DNA of 64,000 bases from Desulfobacter latus (GTDB lineage: Bacteria > Desulfobacterota > Desulfobacteria > Desulfobacterales > Desulfobacteraceae). Of the stretch, positions 44,371 to 53,414 are shown one piece after another (positions within the stretch are counted from its first letter, which is position 1; the number at the start of each line of letters is the position of its first letter). A program made the position numbers and the translations under genes. The stretch is from NCBI RefSeq assembly GCF_013389365.1, contig NZ_JACADJ010000010.1, forward strand, positions 1 to 64,000, read 5' to 3'. Under the pieces are notes generated by a model. It did not search any database. It was not told the DNA's origin and saw nothing but the letters and a program-made list of their open reading frames with translations.

Positions 44371-45618
44371 TCAGGCTTCTTCTACCGGTTTAATAATAAA
44401 CGACTGAATCCGGTTGCCATCCATGTCCTTGACCGAAAAGAGCCATTTATTCATGCGGATGGATTCCCCGGGTTTGGGAATACGCTCCACAAGCTCAAGA
44501 AAAAATCCCGAGACCGTATCGTAGTTTGCGGATTCGGGAATACCCAAGTGCAACTCTTTGTTGAGATGATATATGTCTGTCCGACCTAAAACAAGCCACT
44601 TATTCCCTTTAAGCTTGACAATGTCCGGTGTATTTTTATCGGACTCGTCGGCAATTTCGCCAAAAATTTCTTCAACCACATCCTCAAGGGTGACAATACC
44701 GGACACCCCACCATATTCATCAACCACAACAGCCATATGGCTTTTTTTTGCCTTAAAGGCTTTAAGCAGTGAATCCAGTTTTTTTGATTCCGGTATAAAA
44801 TACGGTTTTTTCATAATTGATTTAACATCAAGGCTGTCCAGAGGCGCATCGGAACCTTTATCTTCCAGGTATCTTGAAAATAAATCCTTAATATGCAGAA
44901 TCCCTACAATATTATCTATGTTATCTTCAATTACCGGAATGCGTGAAAATCCTGTTTTTAGAACCTTTGGAATATCCAAACCTTCGGCTGCATCCACCAC
45001 AAACATGTCTGCTCTCGGTGTCATAATTTCAGAGCAATACGTATCATCAAATTCAAAAATGTTGGTGATATATTCCCGTTCTTCCTCCTTTATTTCTCCT
45101 TCTCCTTCTACCACCTCCACCATGGTCATCAGTTCATCTTCGGTTACGGTTTCCTGGGAATTGTATATGGTGCCGTGCAGTTTAGGTATGAAATTAAGCA
45201 CAAAGATCAAAGGCCATAAAATTTTTGATAACCAATATATGGGATATATGACTGCCCTTGAAACCACGACATTGTTGTGCGTGGCAAAGGATTTCGGAAA
45301 AATTTCCCCAAAAACAAGAATTAAAAGTGTCATGGCGCCGGTGGCAATTCCCACGGCATTGGACTGAAAATGACCCATGGCAAGGGATGTGGCAAGGGAT
45401 GATGCACCAATATTTACCAGGTTATTGCCTATGAGGATGGTGGTTAAAAGGGTGTGGGAGGCTTCTTTCATCTCCAGGATAAGCCGGCCGGACTTTGACC
45501 CATCTTTGGAAATATGAAAGGCTTTGACTTTGGATATGGAGAAAAGCGCTGTTTCGGACATTGAAAAAAAACCCGACAAAAAAAGACAGGCGCATAACAG
45601 GATTAATTCGAAACTCAT
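44371..45618 (-). CDS. CNNM/CorC-family transporter-like protein with CBS pair
   Basis: A 415-residue membrane protein. The CNNM transmembrane domain (about 1-170; FFSMSETALFSISKVKAF, LIGNNLVNIGASSLATSLA, FGEIFPKSFA) is followed by a CBS pair (about 205-335; IMTPRADMFVVD, HMAVVVDEYGGVSGIVTLED) and a C-terminal CorC_HlyC domain. This family handles Mg2+ and Co2+ efflux or is annotated as hemolysin-like. The frame opens at a TTG (45627); I choose ATG 45618. It is downstream of lpxB, on the same strand, 54 bases away. Confidence 0.88.
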   Translation of the reverse strand: MSFELILLCACLFLSGFFSMSETALFSISKVKAFHISKDGSKSGRLILEMKEASHTLLTTILIGNNLVNIGASSLATSLAMGHFQSNAVGIATGAMTLLILVFGEIFPKSFATHNNVVVSRAVIYPIYWLSKILWPLIFVLNFIPKLHGTIYNSQETVTEDELMTMVEVVEGEGEIKEEEREYITNIFEFDDTYCSEIMTPRADMFVVDAAEGLDIPKVLKTGFSRIPVIEDNIDNIVGILHIKDLFSRYLEDKGSDAPLDSLDVKSIMKKPYFIPESKKLDSLLKAFKAKKSHMAVVVDEYGGVSGIVTLEDVVEEIFGEIADESDKNTPDIVKLKGNKWLVLGRTDIYHLNKELHLGIPESANYDTVSGFFLELVERIPKPGESIRMNKWLFSVKDMDGNRIQSFIIKPVEEA

Positions 45619-45672
45619 AAACGACAATATTTCCTAATAATTTGAAATTTTAAAAATTCCAGGGCCCTAATA

Positions 45673-46833
45673 TTAGCACCTTTTTGCCCCATGTTTGTGA
45701 ATCAGGTTCAGTACAATGGCTGCCGTTCGTTTTGATGCGCCCGGAGAACCTAATCGCCTGCGAACCTGATGGAGCTGCTGTTTATGATTCTCAAGTTCAG
45801 GTATCATTGATAATACAGTTTCACTTATTCTTCCGGCATTGGCATCGTCCTGGATCAACTCCGGCATCACCTGGCGGCCGACAATCAGATTGGCAAGCCC
45901 GATGTATTTGGTTTTCACAAGTAGCTGTGCAAGCCGGTGGGCCACAACGGACATTTTATAGATTATAACAGTGGGAACAAGATTTAAAGCCGCTTCCAGC
46001 GTGACCGTTCCCGATGCGGCAATCAAAAGGTGGGCCTGGTCAAAAATCTGTTTTGGCCGCCCTGTTACAATCCGGCATAAATCACGGTTTGGATGGTGAA
46101 AAACAATATGCTTAATGCGTTCTTCATGCTGTCTAATACCGGAGGAAATAAGGAATTTTAAATGGGGACAGCGTTTTTTAATCATACCGGCCGAATCGAG
46201 CATGACGGGAAGCAGTTTGTCAATTTCAGCAGATCTGGAACCTGGAAGCAGGCCGATAACCAGATCACCTGACAGACCTTTTTTATTGTTATGGTCTGAA
46301 ATCAACAGGCTTTGGGAGTATTCATCCACCAGGGGGTTTCCCACATAGCCGGCAGAAATTTTTTGGGTTTTATAAATGGGGATTTCAAAGGGAAAAATCA
46401 GGGCGACATGATCCGTAACGCTTGCAATGGTATCCAGGCGTCTTGAATTCCAAGCCCAGACCTTTGGTGCAATATAATAACAGATGGGAATATCATAATG
46501 CTGTTTAATAAATCTGGCGATTTTTAAATTAAAACCCGGATAATCAATGAGTACAACAGCATCAGGGGGGTCTGTTTTTAATCGTCGCTTAACAAGGGAA
46601 AACGCCTGTTTAATGGCACCTAGCTGTTTGATCACTTGAACAAGTCCCATGGCAGAGAGCTTGTCAATGGAAAAAAAAATGTCTGTCCCCTGCCCTGCCA
46701 TGGCTTTACCACCAATACCCGTGATCCGGGTACCGGGGCAACGTTGCTTTAATGACCGCACCAGGGATGCCCCGTGGAAATCGCCTGAAGGTTCGCCGGC
46801 AAGGATCATAATATGCCGGGTTTGTTTATTCAT
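45673..46833 (-). CDS. lpxB: lipid-A-disaccharide synthase
   Basis: A 386-residue GT19 glycosyltransferase joining UDP-diacylglucosamine with lipid X. The N-terminal IMILAGEPSGDFHGASLVRS, the YYIAPKVWAWNSRRLDTIA segment and LPGSRSAEIDKLLPVMLDS are diagnostic. The C-terminal part contains AASGTVTLEAALNLVPTVI. ATG 46833 overlaps the lpxI stop; ATG 46842 three codons earlier is less likely. Confidence 0.95.
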   Translation of the reverse strand: MNKQTRHIMILAGEPSGDFHGASLVRSLKQRCPGTRITGIGGKAMAGQGTDIFFSIDKLSAMGLVQVIKQLGAIKQAFSLVKRRLKTDPPDAVVLIDYPGFNLKIARFIKQHYDIPICYYIAPKVWAWNSRRLDTIASVTDHVALIFPFEIPIYKTQKISAGYVGNPLVDEYSQSLLISDHNNKKGLSGDLVIGLLPGSRSAEIDKLLPVMLDSAGMIKKRCPHLKFLISSGIRQHEERIKHIVFHHPNRDLCRIVTGRPKQIFDQAHLLIAASGTVTLEAALNLVPTVIIYKMSVVAHRLAQLLVKTKYIGLANLIVGRQVMPELIQDDANAGRISETVLSMIPELENHKQQLHQVRRRLGSPGASKRTAAIVLNLIHKHGAKRC

Positions 46834-47677
46834 GAACCTCATCCTCGCTTAGAGCGGTTATGCAGATATTGTATTTATCTGCAAGGGCGATCATTTTTTC
46901 ACGGTCAAATGAAATTGACTTTTCCGCTTCAAGTACAAGCACATTTACACCTGACCGGTGCATGGTTTCAATGGTGGTGCATCCGGATGCGGGCAAATCA
47001 AAGCGTAAGTCCTGGTGGGGTTTGGATAATTTTACAACTGTGGCCCCATTGCCCCGGCTCAGCCGCCCGCCCCGTTCTATGGTGGCGTCCGTGCCGTCAA
47101 TGGCTTCTACGGCAAGGACCGTCCCATTGGAAATAACAAGGCACTGGCCGATATCAAGACGGCCAATGGCTTTGGCGAGTTGCCATCCCTGCTGGATATC
47201 TTTTTTTTCTGACTTGTCCGGTTTTCGCTTTGTCCAGCATCCTTTGGGGCTGATAAGCTCCGGCAAAAGAAATGTAGACGGTACCAGGGTAATACCCTGC
47301 TTTTCCAAAAAATCCGCAAAGGATGAAAGGATATTGTCATCGTGCGTACCCGCAGTTCTGGCAATAAAGGCAAGGGCTTTGAAATCCGGTCTTATATCTT
47401 TAAAAATATTGGCCTTGCTGATGGAGCCCATGAGCAGTGCCCTGGTAACACCATGGGATTTAAAATAACGGATCAGTTTACTGAGCTGGCCAAGATAAAG
47501 CCATTCAAACCGGTAGGTCAGTTGGGCAAGTTGGGGGTTGGTTTCGCTATGGAATCCGGCCCCAATAACTTTATAACCGTTTGCACGTGCCTTTTGGGTG
47601 AAGAGCAGCGGGAACTGGCCGCCACCGGCAATCAGGCCGATGCGGGAAGAACAATTATTGCCTTCGCAGGTGTTCAT
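46826..47677 (-). CDS. lpxI: UDP-2,3-diacylglucosamine pyrophosphatase LpxI
   Basis: A 283-residue LpxI, which hydrolyses UDP-diacylglucosamine to lipid X, replacing LpxH. Recognised by IGLIAGGGQFPLLFTQKA, RALLMGSISKANIF, GTVLAVEAIDGTDATIERGG and TIETMHRSGVNVLVLEA. It lies between lpxA and lpxB, the usual context for LpxI. Confidence 0.93.
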   Translation of the reverse strand: MNTCEGNNCSSRIGLIAGGGQFPLLFTQKARANGYKVIGAGFHSETNPQLAQLTYRFEWLYLGQLSKLIRYFKSHGVTRALLMGSISKANIFKDIRPDFKALAFIARTAGTHDDNILSSFADFLEKQGITLVPSTFLLPELISPKGCWTKRKPDKSEKKDIQQGWQLAKAIGRLDIGQCLVISNGTVLAVEAIDGTDATIERGGRLSRGNGATVVKLSKPHQDLRFDLPASGCTTIETMHRSGVNVLVLEAEKSISFDREKMIALADKYNICITALSEDEVHE

Positions 47678-47682
47678 GGAAA

Positions 47683-48462
47683 TTAACGTGTCACCCCACG
47701 ATTGGAATTTTTTATAAATTCACTGAAAAATACGATTTCAGGCAGTTGTTCAACTTCGGCTTTGGTTCTTTCCACAGCCTGGGTCACTGTCAGTCCGATC
47801 CGGAAAAATATCCGGTATGCTTTTTTGAGCTGACGAATAACGGAAGTTTCAAAATTATGGCGCTTAAGGCCCACATTATTCAGTCCATGCAGGGTGGCCC
47901 TGTCACCTGAGGCAATGACAAAGGGCGGAATGTCTTTTACCACAGCGGACTTTCCACCAATGTAGGCATAATCTCCAATTTTGACAAATTGATGAATGGC
48001 CACCAAACCGCCGACAGTGGCATAGTTCCCGATTTCAATATGTCCTGCAAGGGTTGAGTTATTGGCAAGGATGACCCCTTTGCCGGTTTTGCAGTCATGG
48101 GCAACATGCGTGTAGGCCATCAGATAATTTTCTTCACCTACCGCAGTGAGACCGCCACCAAACCCCGTGCCCCGGTTAACAGTAACAAACTCACGGATAA
48201 TAGTGCCCCTGCCAATGGTAAGGTGGGTGGTCTCACCGTGAAATTTGAGATCCTGGGGCGCGCCGCCAATGGAGGCGTACTGAAAGATATTACAGTCCGG
48301 ACCGATGGTGACATGATCGTCAATCGTGCAGTAAGGACCGATGGTTGTCCTGGAACCAATGGTAACATCTCCTTTAACAATAGTATAAGGCCCAATGGTG
48401 ACATTCTCATCTATCCTGGCAGATGAATCAATAATCGCCGTTGGATGAATCGGTTGAATCAT
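47683..48462 (-). CDS. lpxA: UDP-N-acetylglucosamine acyltransferase
   Basis: A 259-residue left-handed beta-helix enzyme, first step of lipid A synthesis. Hexapeptide repeats run from IHPTAIIDSSARIDENVTIG; the catalytic His is in YTHVAHDCKTGKGVILANN; the C-terminal helices begin GLKRHNFETSVIRQLKKAYR. It overlaps lpxD by four bases. The frequent neighbour fabZ is not between lpxD and lpxA. Confidence 0.95.
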   Translation of the reverse strand: MIQPIHPTAIIDSSARIDENVTIGPYTIVKGDVTIGSRTTIGPYCTIDDHVTIGPDCNIFQYASIGGAPQDLKFHGETTHLTIGRGTIIREFVTVNRGTGFGGGLTAVGEENYLMAYTHVAHDCKTGKGVILANNSTLAGHIEIGNYATVGGLVAIHQFVKIGDYAYIGGKSAVVKDIPPFVIASGDRATLHGLNNVGLKRHNFETSVIRQLKKAYRIFFRIGLTVTQAVERTKAEVEQLPEIVFFSEFIKNSNRGVTR

Positions 48463-49496
48463 GATTGCTCCGTCCGGCTGCTTTCCAGTTTTTTTAACCG
48501 TTTTTCAAGGGAAAGCAGTCGTTTTCTTAAATTTGGCAGCCGGGGTATGATGCGGGCTACCTTCAGCCAGATTTTATGGGGCATATGGGGAATGCCTGAA
48601 ACAATATCGTCCGGGCGAACATTGCCGGAGACGCCGGCATAGGGGCCGATAATGGCTCTGTCCCCTATATTCAGGTGACCGGAGATACCGGCTTTACCTG
48701 CAATAATTACATCTGTGCCGATGGTGGTACTCCCGGCAATCCCCACCTGGGCCACCACCAGTGTATTGTCTCCAATTTTAACATTATGGGCAATATGGAC
48801 CTGATTGTCCGTTTTAACACCATTGCCGATGCGGGTTATGCCTAAAGTTCCCCTGTCAATGGTATTACCGGCACCGATTTCACAGCAATCACCGATATGG
48901 ACGTACCCGGTATGTACCAGTTTGGCATGGGCGTGTCCGTCCTGGACAAATCCAAACCCATCAGAACCAATGACGCAATTGGGATGAACAATGGACTGCC
49001 TGCCGATTCGTGTTTTATCCGCCAGTGTGACATTGGGGCTGATCCGGCAGGCATCATTGATCCGGCATTGCTTTCCGATCACCGTATTGGCCATGATGTG
49101 TACATGACTGCCAACGGTGCAGCCCTTCCCGATGCTGACATGGGCCTCAATGCATGTACCGTCGCCAATCGTGCAGTCGTCTGCAATAACAGCCGAAGGG
49201 TGAATAAATGCCGCCAACGGTTCTGCAGGCATCAGGTGCGCCACAACCTTAAAAAACGCAAGTTTTGGGTTATCACTGTAAAGCAGTGTTATGCCTGCCA
49301 CTGCAGGGGCTTCATTGGGAACAAGGATGATGCCGGCATTTGTTTCATCCAGTCGGGAGAAAAAGGAATGATCCACCGCAAAAGTCAGATCATTGGGCCC
49401 GGCATCGTCAAAGGAGGATACCGCGGAAATGGTTGTGCCCGGATTCCCATGTATCCGGGCATTGACCATAGCAGCTATTTGGTCTGCTGTGAGCAT
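48459..49496 (-). CDS. lpxD: UDP-3-O-acyl-glucosamine N-acyltransferase
   Basis: A 345-residue enzyme adding the second acyl chain in lipid A synthesis. The N-terminal uridine-binding domain (LTADQIAAMVNARIHGNPGT) precedes a hexapeptide-repeat helix with IGSDGFGFVQDG, NTIDRGTLG, and the catalytic IAHNVKIGDNTLVVAQVGIA. It starts three bases after the skp stop. Confidence 0.95.
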   Translation of the reverse strand: MLTADQIAAMVNARIHGNPGTTISAVSSFDDAGPNDLTFAVDHSFFSRLDETNAGIILVPNEAPAVAGITLLYSDNPKLAFFKVVAHLMPAEPLAAFIHPSAVIADDCTIGDGTCIEAHVSIGKGCTVGSHVHIMANTVIGKQCRINDACRISPNVTLADKTRIGRQSIVHPNCVIGSDGFGFVQDGHAHAKLVHTGYVHIGDCCEIGAGNTIDRGTLGITRIGNGVKTDNQVHIAHNVKIGDNTLVVAQVGIAGSTTIGTDVIIAGKAGISGHLNIGDRAIIGPYAGVSGNVRPDDIVSGIPHMPHKIWLKVARIIPRLPNLRKRLLSLEKRLKKLESSRTEQS

Positions 49497-49499
49497 GAA

Positions 49500-50033
49500 T
49501 TATTTTTTCTGAGCGTAGATTGAATTATATTCTTTTATTACCGCATCAGTGACATCCACTGTATCTGCAGCATAGATCACACCGGCGACTTTTTTTTCAA
49601 TGATCAAAAGATATCCTTGTGATTTTCCTAATTTGTTAGTGATCTCAAAAACATCTTTTTGTATTTGGTTTATTCGTTTTCTTTGCAGAATCTTCATTTC
49701 CTGGGTATAATCAGCATTCATCTTTTTTAAATCATCTGCATTGTCCCGCAGTTCCCTTTGACGTTCAAGCTTTTTTTCAGCACTGAGCACAAGTTCTTCA
49801 CGCTCTAACGCCGCTGACATTTCTTGAACTTTTTTTTCCTCAGCCTGGAGTTTTGCCTGAAGTTCATCAAGTTTAGCCTTGAGGTCTTTTTGCATGACTT
49901 TGCCGGCACTTGATTCTTTTAGTATTTTTTCAAAACTGACCACACCGACTTTAGCCGGATCAGCTGCAAAAGCGCTGCAGGTGAACATTGCGGCAACAAT
50001 CAAAACTGCCGGAACTATAATACGTTTTTTCAT
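49500..50033 (-). CDS. skp: OmpH/Skp periplasmic chaperone
   Basis: A 177-residue periplasmic protein with signal peptide (PAVLIVAAMFTCSAFA), an AKVGVVSFEKILKES strand segment and a long charged coiled coil (about 45-125), as in the tentacle-like Skp trimer. It carries unfolded outer-membrane proteins to BamA, whose gene lies 37 bases upstream on the same strand. Confidence 0.9.
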   Translation of the reverse strand: MKKRIIVPAVLIVAAMFTCSAFAADPAKVGVVSFEKILKESSAGKVMQKDLKAKLDELQAKLQAEEKKVQEMSAALEREELVLSAEKKLERQRELRDNADDLKKMNADYTQEMKILQRKRINQIQKDVFEITNKLGKSQGYLLIIEKKVAGVIYAADTVDVTDAVIKEYNSIYAQKK

Positions 50034-50070
50034 TTATGCCTCCGAAGATAAAATTTTAATTTTTTAAAAA

Positions 50071-52707
50071 TTAGAAGAATGCACCAATTGAAAAGTCAAA
50101 CTCACCATCACCGGTGCGCTTAACATCTTTACCATCTATAACAATACCATAGGCCAGTCTGATGGGACCCATGGGAGAATTCCATCTAAGTTCAAGGCCT
50201 GAACTGGAATACTGATCACCAAAGTCAATATCTTCACCGTCGTTATAGACATCGCCTCTGTCATAGAAAAATATACCGTAAACGCCTTGTTCTTCTGCAA
50301 TGGGAAACATCATTTCAATATTGAACTGGCAATACATCTCACCACCGACCTCAATGGAAGCGCTATCTCTGGTACCGTTGATGTCAGTATCGTCAAACCC
50401 TCTGATGGAATTAATACCACCAAGATAGAAGCGTTCCCAGTCTATATCCGGATCTCCGTCGGTCCTGTCATCAAGATACCCACCCTTGGCGTAGATACCG
50501 GCTGAAAATTTCCAGAACAAAGGAAAAAATAGAGCTGATTCCGCCAGGTATTTGGTAAAATCAATCTCACCGCCCAGAAATTCACCCGCATACTCAATGG
50601 ACAGTTTATGATACTTGCCCTTTGTAGGTAAAAAATGATGGTTTCTTGAATCATAACTGATATAGGGCATGATACTTGATGTAAGATAATCGCCTTCAGT
50701 AACCGATGTATAATCGGATTCCACATCTTTGATATCAAACTTCTCAATATTGTAAACCAGACCAATGGTGGTGTAATCCCAGAATCGCCGGGAGGCGCCG
50801 CGCAGGGTGAGTCCCATGGCATCTTTTTCATAATAATCGTATTCATTTTCAAGTTTATAGATATCAAATCCGGCTGAAATCGGTCTGTCAAACAACCAGG
50901 GTTCGGTGAATGCGATATTATACAACGCAGTTTCTCCAGACATCCGAATGGTGAATTTTCCTGTCTGGCCTTTGCCGAATATGTTACGCTCTTCAATGGA
51001 AACTTGGCCAAAAGCACCGTCATCACTGGAGAAACCGCCGCCAAAAGAAAAGTTGCCTGTGGGTTTTTCTTCAACGTTTATCTGAACGTCCAGCTTATTT
51101 TCTTCTTTGGTTTTAACCGGTTTAATGTTGATATTCTGGAAATAGTCTTTGAATACAAGGTTCCTGTTGGAGCGTTGGATTTTTTTCATGCTGTATAGCC
51201 CCTGCTCCTCAATGGCAAGTTCTCTTCGGATAACCTTGTCCCTGGTTTTTTCGTTGCCTGTAATGATGATCCGGTTAAAGTAGACAAGCGGGCCTTTATA
51301 AATGTCAAAGCTTATATTAACAATTGCGTCCTTGTCATTTTTATCCACTCTTGGCGTTACCCTGGCATTGGCATAGCCCTGGTTGGCATAAAAATCCTTA
51401 AGGGTAATCATATCTTTGCGGACAAGTTCCCTGTTATACAATTCAGATTTTTGGGAAACCAGAAGTTCTAAAAGCGCTTCTTTGGTAGTGAGAATGTCTC
51501 CTTTGATACGAATTTCGCCGTTTTTATATTGGTCTCCCTCATCAATTTTAAACTTAATGGAAATATCTTCTTTTCCCATATTCACGACCGGATCAGATAC
51601 TTTGACATTGATAAATCCGTTATTTTTATACAAGGCTTCTATGCGAAGCACATCATTATCAAGTTCGGTTTCATCAAGATCGCCCGAGGATGTTATAAAT
51701 GACCAGAAACCCTTTTCCCGGGTCTGCATCTCATCTTTGATATCATCATCGTCAAAATATTTATTGCCCTCAAAATCAATGGCGGTAATTTGTACTTTTT
51801 CACCTTCTTCAATACTGAAAATAATATCTGCCTGATGGTTTTTCAATGGTTTGACGTCATAGGAAATCCGGCAGTTGTGATAATTTTTTTCATAATACAG
51901 ACGTTTGAGTTTATCCACATCATTGTTCAGCTTATATACATTTAGAATGGACCCGGTCGATGTCCCGACAACCTCAAACAATTCCTGATCTTCATAAATA
52001 TGATTGTTTTCAAAGCGGACATTACGGACACTGGGTTTTTCCTCAACTTCAAAGATGACTTCAACCCCTTTATCCATGTTTTGTTTTTTGATGACCACAT
52101 CATCAAAATAACCCATTTTATACACACTGTTTAAATCATTGCTTAACGCGGTGCGATCTAAAAGATCCCCTTTTTGGGATGAAATGATTCGCTGGATGGC
52201 ATCTGCATCAACACGCACATTGCCTTTGATGGTAATGGCTGAAATAATTTTTTGCTGAAACAGTTCGCCGACAATATCTTTTTCCAGGGAAGTTGCCCCT
52301 GCATACAATTCTGAAAGACTATCGGCTTGTGAGAAAAAGGTTAACGGTGCTTGTTTTTCATACACATTGTGCATCTGCGAATCAATACTCACCGCCTGTC
52401 CGGCTATAAAAATGTCGCCGGTAATGATCCAGTCCACACCTAAACGGATACCCTCCCGGCGGAATTGATCGTATGCCCAGTCAGTTGTGTCAATAAAGGT
52501 GTCGCTAGTCACTAGCGTTACACCGTCATTTTCAAATTTTTCCTTTAACATTTTTGATAGCGCCAGTGCAATTTTTTCATCCGGCTGCGCTGCCTGAACA
52601 TGAAAGGGGAATAAGGCGACTGCGACCCGTTCTTCGGCAAACAAAAGGCCTGTTCCCAAAAGACAGAAAACCGCTGCAAGCAATACACTGAACTTAATAT
52701 TTTTCAT
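50071..52707 (-). CDS. bamA: outer-membrane assembly factor BamA with an extra N-terminal domain
   Basis: An 878-residue Omp85 protein. A signal peptide (FSVLLAAVFCLLGTGLLFA) is followed by about 125 residues that are not POTRA: VAVALFPFHVQAAQPDEKIA, GVTLVTSDTF, LGVDWIITGDIFIAGQAVSI, reminiscent of TolB-N/FlgO-type domains. Five POTRA domains begin near IISAITIKGNVRVDADAI, and the 16-strand barrel has NIFGKGQTGKFTI, the conserved INSIRGFDDTD loop and ends in FSIGAFF with terminal Phe. It folds outer-membrane proteins and is preceded by lolD. Confidence 0.94.
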   Translation of the reverse strand: MKNIKFSVLLAAVFCLLGTGLLFAEERVAVALFPFHVQAAQPDEKIALALSKMLKEKFENDGVTLVTSDTFIDTTDWAYDQFRREGIRLGVDWIITGDIFIAGQAVSIDSQMHNVYEKQAPLTFFSQADSLSELYAGATSLEKDIVGELFQQKIISAITIKGNVRVDADAIQRIISSQKGDLLDRTALSNDLNSVYKMGYFDDVVIKKQNMDKGVEVIFEVEEKPSVRNVRFENNHIYEDQELFEVVGTSTGSILNVYKLNNDVDKLKRLYYEKNYHNCRISYDVKPLKNHQADIIFSIEEGEKVQITAIDFEGNKYFDDDDIKDEMQTREKGFWSFITSSGDLDETELDNDVLRIEALYKNNGFINVKVSDPVVNMGKEDISIKFKIDEGDQYKNGEIRIKGDILTTKEALLELLVSQKSELYNRELVRKDMITLKDFYANQGYANARVTPRVDKNDKDAIVNISFDIYKGPLVYFNRIIITGNEKTRDKVIRRELAIEEQGLYSMKKIQRSNRNLVFKDYFQNINIKPVKTKEENKLDVQINVEEKPTGNFSFGGGFSSDDGAFGQVSIEERNIFGKGQTGKFTIRMSGETALYNIAFTEPWLFDRPISAGFDIYKLENEYDYYEKDAMGLTLRGASRRFWDYTTIGLVYNIEKFDIKDVESDYTSVTEGDYLTSSIMPYISYDSRNHHFLPTKGKYHKLSIEYAGEFLGGEIDFTKYLAESALFFPLFWKFSAGIYAKGGYLDDRTDGDPDIDWERFYLGGINSIRGFDDTDINGTRDSASIEVGGEMYCQFNIEMMFPIAEEQGVYGIFFYDRGDVYNDGEDIDFGDQYSSSGLELRWNSPMGPIRLAYGIVIDGKDVKRTGDGEFDFSIGAFF

Positions 52708-52730
52708 AGCTTAATCCTAAGCAAGTAATT

Positions 52731-53414
52731 TTACGCCGGTACGATTTTTCCGTTTTTCAACGTCAGTCTCCTGTCCATTAAACCGGCCAGATCTGAATTG
52801 TGCGTGACCACGACAATGGTCATCCCCATTTCCCGGTTAAGTTCTTTCAAGAGTTGGTGAACCGCTTGGCTGTTCTGTTGATCCAGATTGCCGGTGGGTT
52901 CATCCGCCAGCAACAGTGCCGGCGCCATGACAAGCGCCCTTGCGATGGCCACCCGCTGTTGCTCACCCCCGGACAGATCTTCCACCCTGTATTCGATTCG
53001 GGCACCAAGTTCTACCCTTTCAAGCATATTTGCAGCATGTTTTTCAATAGTTTTTTTAGATTTGCCACTGATCAGCCCGGGCAACATGACATTTTCAACG
53101 GCTGTAAATCCCTGCAGCAGATAGTGAAATTGAAAAACAAAACCAATATTCTGGTTTCTAAAGGCGGCAAGTTTTTCATCATTATACCCCAGGATCTGTT
53201 CCCCCCTGAACAGCAGATTTCCCGTGTCTGGTTTGTCAAGGGTACCGATAATATTCAGCAGGGTGGATTTACCGATACCTGAAGCCCCCAGGATAGCAAT
53301 GGTTTCGCCCGGTTGTATGGATAAGTCGGCCTTGTGCAGAATGTCCAGTGCCGCTGTCTTGGATACAAAAGAGCGTGACACCCCGTTTAGTTGAATCAAC
53401 GGCGTGTCATCCAT
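52731..53414 (-). CDS. lolD: lipoprotein-releasing ATP-binding protein LolD
   Basis: A 227-residue ABC ATPase that powers release of lipoproteins from the inner membrane. Walker A is GASGIGKST, the signature is DLSGGEQQRVAIARAL, and Walker B LLLADEPTGNLDQQNS. It overlaps its membrane partner lolC by eight bases. Confidence 0.94.
   Translation of the reverse strand: MDDTPLIQLNGVSRSFVSKTAALDILHKADLSIQPGETIAILGASGIGKSTLLNIIGTLDKPDTGNLLFRGEQILGYNDEKLAAFRNQNIGFVFQFHYLLQGFTAVENVMLPGLISGKSKKTIEKHAANMLERVELGARIEYRVEDLSGGEQQRVAIARALVMAPALLLADEPTGNLDQQNSQAVHQLLKELNREMGMTIVVVTHNSDLAGLMDRRLTLKNGKIVPA

Noticed and set aside
44573-45367. Plus-strand frame of 264 codons opposite the CNNM/CorC gene
   Set aside because: Serine-rich antisense shadow without a ribosome-binding site.
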